DNA from: CAKZLS01 sp963771545
Lineage (GTDB): Bacteria > Pseudomonadota > Alphaproteobacteria > Rhodospirillales > Defluviicoccaceae
Length of the DNA: 64,000 bases
Assembly: GCA_963771545.1 (NCBI GenBank)
Contig: CAVYTX010000002.1
Location: forward strand, 2,108,001-2,172,000
Direction of reading: 5' to 3'
Shown here: piece after piece, positions 62,194 through 64,000 of the stretch
How the letters are laid out: each line of letters starts with the position of its first letter
Numbering within the stretch: the first letter of the stretch is position 1
Position numbers and translations under genes: made by a program
Notes under the pieces: model-generated
Databases searched by the model: none
The model's input: the letters and a program-made list of their open reading frames with translations, nothing else
What the model was told of the DNA's origin: nothing

Positions 62194-62907
62194 ATGCGCG
62201 TACTCTTAGTAGAAGACGATCCTTCGATGGCAAAGAGCATCGAGATGGTGCTGAAATCAGAGGGCATGGTGGTGGACGCCACCGATCTGGGCGAAGACGG
62301 TCTCGAAATCGGCAAACTCTACGATTACGACATCATTGTTCTTGATCTGATGCTGCCGGACATGGACGGCATGGAAGTGCTCCGCCGCCTCCGCCAGGCC
62401 CGCGTCAAAACGCCGGTGATCATTCTGTCGGGCAACAACGAGCCGGAAGACAAGGTCAAGGGTCTCGGCAACGGCGCCGACGACTATCTGACCAAGCCGT
62501 TCAACAAGCACGAATTCGTTGCCCGCATTCACGCCATCGTGCGGCGCTCGAAGGGACATTCGGAGTCCATCATTCGAACCGGCCGGCTGGCCGTGAACCT
62601 GTGCGCCCGAACGGCGGAAGTGGATGGGCAGCCGCTGCACCTGACCGGCAAGGAATACGGAATTCTGGAGCTTCTCAGTCTCCGCAAGGGCACGACGCTG
62701 ACCAAGGAAATGTTCCTGAACCACCTTTACGGCGGCATGGACGAGCCCGAGCTCAAGATCATCGACGTGTTCATCTGCAAGCTTCGCAAGAAGCTCGCCA
62801 CCGCGACGGATGGCGACAATTACATCGAGACCGTCTGGGGCCGGGGCTATGTGCTTCGCGATCCGGTGAGCACCGAAACCCTTCAACCGGCGGCCGTGGC
62901 GGCTTAG
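62194..62907 (+). CDS. ctrA: Cell-cycle response regulator CtrA
   Basis: This 237-residue OmpR-type regulator has a receiver MRVLLVEDDPSMAKSIEMVL with phospho-acceptor in IVLDLMLPDMDGMEV and switch residue/lysine in ADDYLTKPFNKHEF. The DNA-binding domain is highly conserved (LTGKEYGILELLSLRKGTTL, EPELKIIDVFICKLRKKL, ETVWGRGYVLRD). The C-terminus ends AVAA, a ClpXP-type degradation tag as in Caulobacter. CtrA controls flagellar genes and, in Caulobacter, replication. It lies next to the flagellar cluster with a CtrA box in its own promoter. Confidence 0.95.
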   Translation: MRVLLVEDDPSMAKSIEMVLKSEGMVVDATDLGEDGLEIGKLYDYDIIVLDLMLPDMDGMEVLRRLRQARVKTPVIILSGNNEPEDKVKGLGNGADDYLTKPFNKHEFVARIHAIVRRSKGHSESIIRTGRLAVNLCARTAEVDGQPLHLTGKEYGILELLSLRKGTTLTKEMFLNHLYGGMDEPELKIIDVFICKLRKKLATATDGDNYIETVWGRGYVLRDPVSTETLQPAAVAA

Positions 62908-62949
62908 CCCCATCCGAGCGGGTCCCCCGGACCCGAGGCACACGTTGAA

Positions 62950-62976
62950 CCGGCGGCCGTCCCCGATGGCCGCCGG
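62950..62976 (+). terminator. Hairpin after ctrA
   Basis: CCGGCGGCC (62950-62958) and GGCCGCCGG (62968-62976) form a perfect 9-bp stem with a 9-base loop. Only a weak GTTT follows, so it may be a terminator aided by other factors. Confidence 0.55.
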
Positions 62977-63138
62977 GTTCGGCCGTTTAGATCATCCAGA
63001 AACCGCAAACGTCTCTCGGCCCGCGCTTTCGAGCCCGGGGAAAAGTCAACCCATCCGCCCCGTTTCCACGGGCACGGCCCCGCCCGCCGCAAACAACGCT
63101 TTCTTGGATATAGGGTATCCACTTCGCTCTCGTAAGGT

Positions 63139-64000
63139 CTAGATTTGGGTGTGACCGTTGAGCTTTCCGCCCACGAGCGTCTTGTATGGCACGGGTTGCA
63201 GTTGCGCGGCTTGCTGGAGAAGACGGTAGAACAAGAGGCCGCGAGCTTTCGATCGGCGACGGTTGAAACGGAATGTAAATTCGTCGAGGTAGTAGTCGAG
63301 CTGGGAGGAACGGATGGCCCCATGGTGAATTCCCAGCCACCACCGATCGAAGAGAGCGGCAACGCGGTGAACACGAGGCATGACGATATGGGCTGGGTCG
63401 CCGCTGGCGGAAATGTTCTTCGGCAGGTGTTCGAAGCCGACGTCCGTGAGACCGTTGTAGGCTCGCCAGCCGTCGGTTCGAACCGTCGCACCTGGGCATA
63501 CGGACGTTTGGACGAACGGAACGAGGCTCTCGGCAGATACGTCTCGGACACACGCCATGCGGATACGACCGGTGCCCCGCCCGCGGATTTCAGCGGCCAT
63601 CGCGACAATCGATTTTTTCTTTGTTTTGCGACCGATAACGCCAGTCTCATGGCCGCCAACGTAGGTTTCGTCAACCTCAACATCGCCCTCCAGAAGGTCT
63701 CTGCCCGGGCGAACCATGGCGCGGCGAAGCTTATGAAGCCACGCCCAAGCCGTCTGGTAGCTGCCAAGGCCAAGGATCCTCTGCACCCCCAGGGCACTGA
63801 CCCCATGCTTCTAATTCGTCACGTACCACATCGCCTGGAACCAGAGCCGCAACGGCTTCCGCGTTCCCTCGAAAACCGTCCCCGCCGTCGGCGATGTTTG
63901 GCGATCGCATCCACCGCATCGAAGCTGGCCCCGGGCCGTCGTCCATGCCACCGTCGCCCCGCAGGCCGGACAGCGGAAACCTTCCGGCCAACGAACACGC
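63139..64000 (-). pseudogene. IS1595-family (ISXO2-like) transposase with in-frame amber codon, cut by window end
   Basis: Reading from the right edge, one frame encodes a zinc ribbon (RCPACG...LRCGGC), the segment GTVFEGTRKPLRLWFQAMWY and VTN, then TAG (63811-63813), then KHGVSALG. The rest follows: QRILGLGSYQTAWAWLHKLR, the DDE residues VDETYVGG and TDGWRAYNG, and the C-terminal HHGAIRSSQLDYYLDEF. Homologues have CAG (Q) at the stop, so it is a single nonsense change. The N-terminus continues beyond 64000. A 63786 internal ATG could start a shorter protein lacking the zinc ribbon. Confidence 0.8.

Noticed and set aside
1..64000. tRNA, rRNA, riboswitch or origin of replication
   Set aside because: I saw no cloverleaf, rRNA-like or known riboswitch sequence while reading; ctrA and CtrA boxes alone do not indicate an origin. 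A covariance-model scan would be decisive.

Overview
The window is a 64 kb piece of a GC-rich alphaproteobacterial chromosome. This follows from a CtrA cell-cycle regulator with a perfect TTAA-N7-TTAA box in its own promoter, the FlbT/FlaF flagellin regulators, a FlbD-type sigma54 activator, and the FlhA/FlhF/FlhG flagellar set. No rRNA, tRNA or CRISPR array was seen. I cannot name the genus; a free-living, motile, Rhodospirillales-like organism would fit.

Layout. 0-3.5 kb: the end of a surface-polysaccharide locus on the minus strand (decayed FkbM methyltransferase, GT4 glycosyltransferase, O-antigen ligase). 3.5-5.8 kb: a truncated IS91-type element (tyrosine recombinase plus the start of a Y1-type transposase) fused to a 934-bp duplicate of a thiamine-diphosphate (TPP) enzyme gene. 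5.8-12.0 kb: a minus-strand catabolic operon (TPP enzyme, enolase-superfamily enzyme, FAD/4Fe-4S oxidase, sensory-rhodopsin-transducer-family protein). 12.1-13.0 kb: nested wrecks of IS5-like and IS701-like elements. 13-24.6 kb: housekeeping and metabolic genes (RluC-type pseudouridine synthase, HAD hydrolase, alcohol dehydrogenase, a second TPP enzyme, a laforin/SEX4-like phosphatase, an esterase, a membrane-fusion protein, a FUSC transporter, an acyl-CoA synthetase, HspQ). 24.9-26.6 kb: an AT-rich two-gene island (secreted aspartic protease and cell-wall amidase). 26.9-35 kb: GlgC, small exported proteins, and Crp/Fnr, AraC and Rrf2 regulators. 35-38 kb: a large TIR-STAND-FGE conflict gene facing a reverse-transcriptase remnant, flanked by palindromic REP-like repeats. 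38.4-40.3 kb: DedA and PyrE, separated by an octamer-repeat region. 40.4-62.9 kb: a flagellar cluster (flagellin, FlbT, FlaF, FliK, FlgD, FlgE, FliF, FliG, FliH, FliN, MotA, FlbD, FlhA, FlhF, FlhG, a second FliK-like protein, a QueF-like protein, FliJ, FliI) ending at ctrA. 63.1-64 kb: an IS1595-type transposase with a nonsense codon, running off the window.

The most interesting element is the gene at 35,324-38,066. It joins a TIR effector, an nSTAND1 ATPase and a C-terminal formylglycine-generating-enzyme (FGE) fold. The last ~75 bp before its conserved tail carry the mark of a diversity-generating retroelement (DGR) variable region: almost every variable codon has the form NNC, as expected from mutagenised AAC codons. 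A DGR-like reverse-transcriptase C-terminus lies next to it, and a 9-bp-stem hairpin abuts the stop codon. No template repeat is visible, so this looks like a diversified immune receptor whose mutator was lost or lies elsewhere.

Several genes (membrane-fusion protein, Crp/Fnr, a small protein, flagellin, the TIR gene) are broken by single-base frameshifts. In all five, deleting one A from an AACTC string restores a convincing protein. In four the repaired site is GACTC, a GANTC (CcrM) methylation motif. Systematic sequence error is therefore at least as likely as true pseudogenisation.
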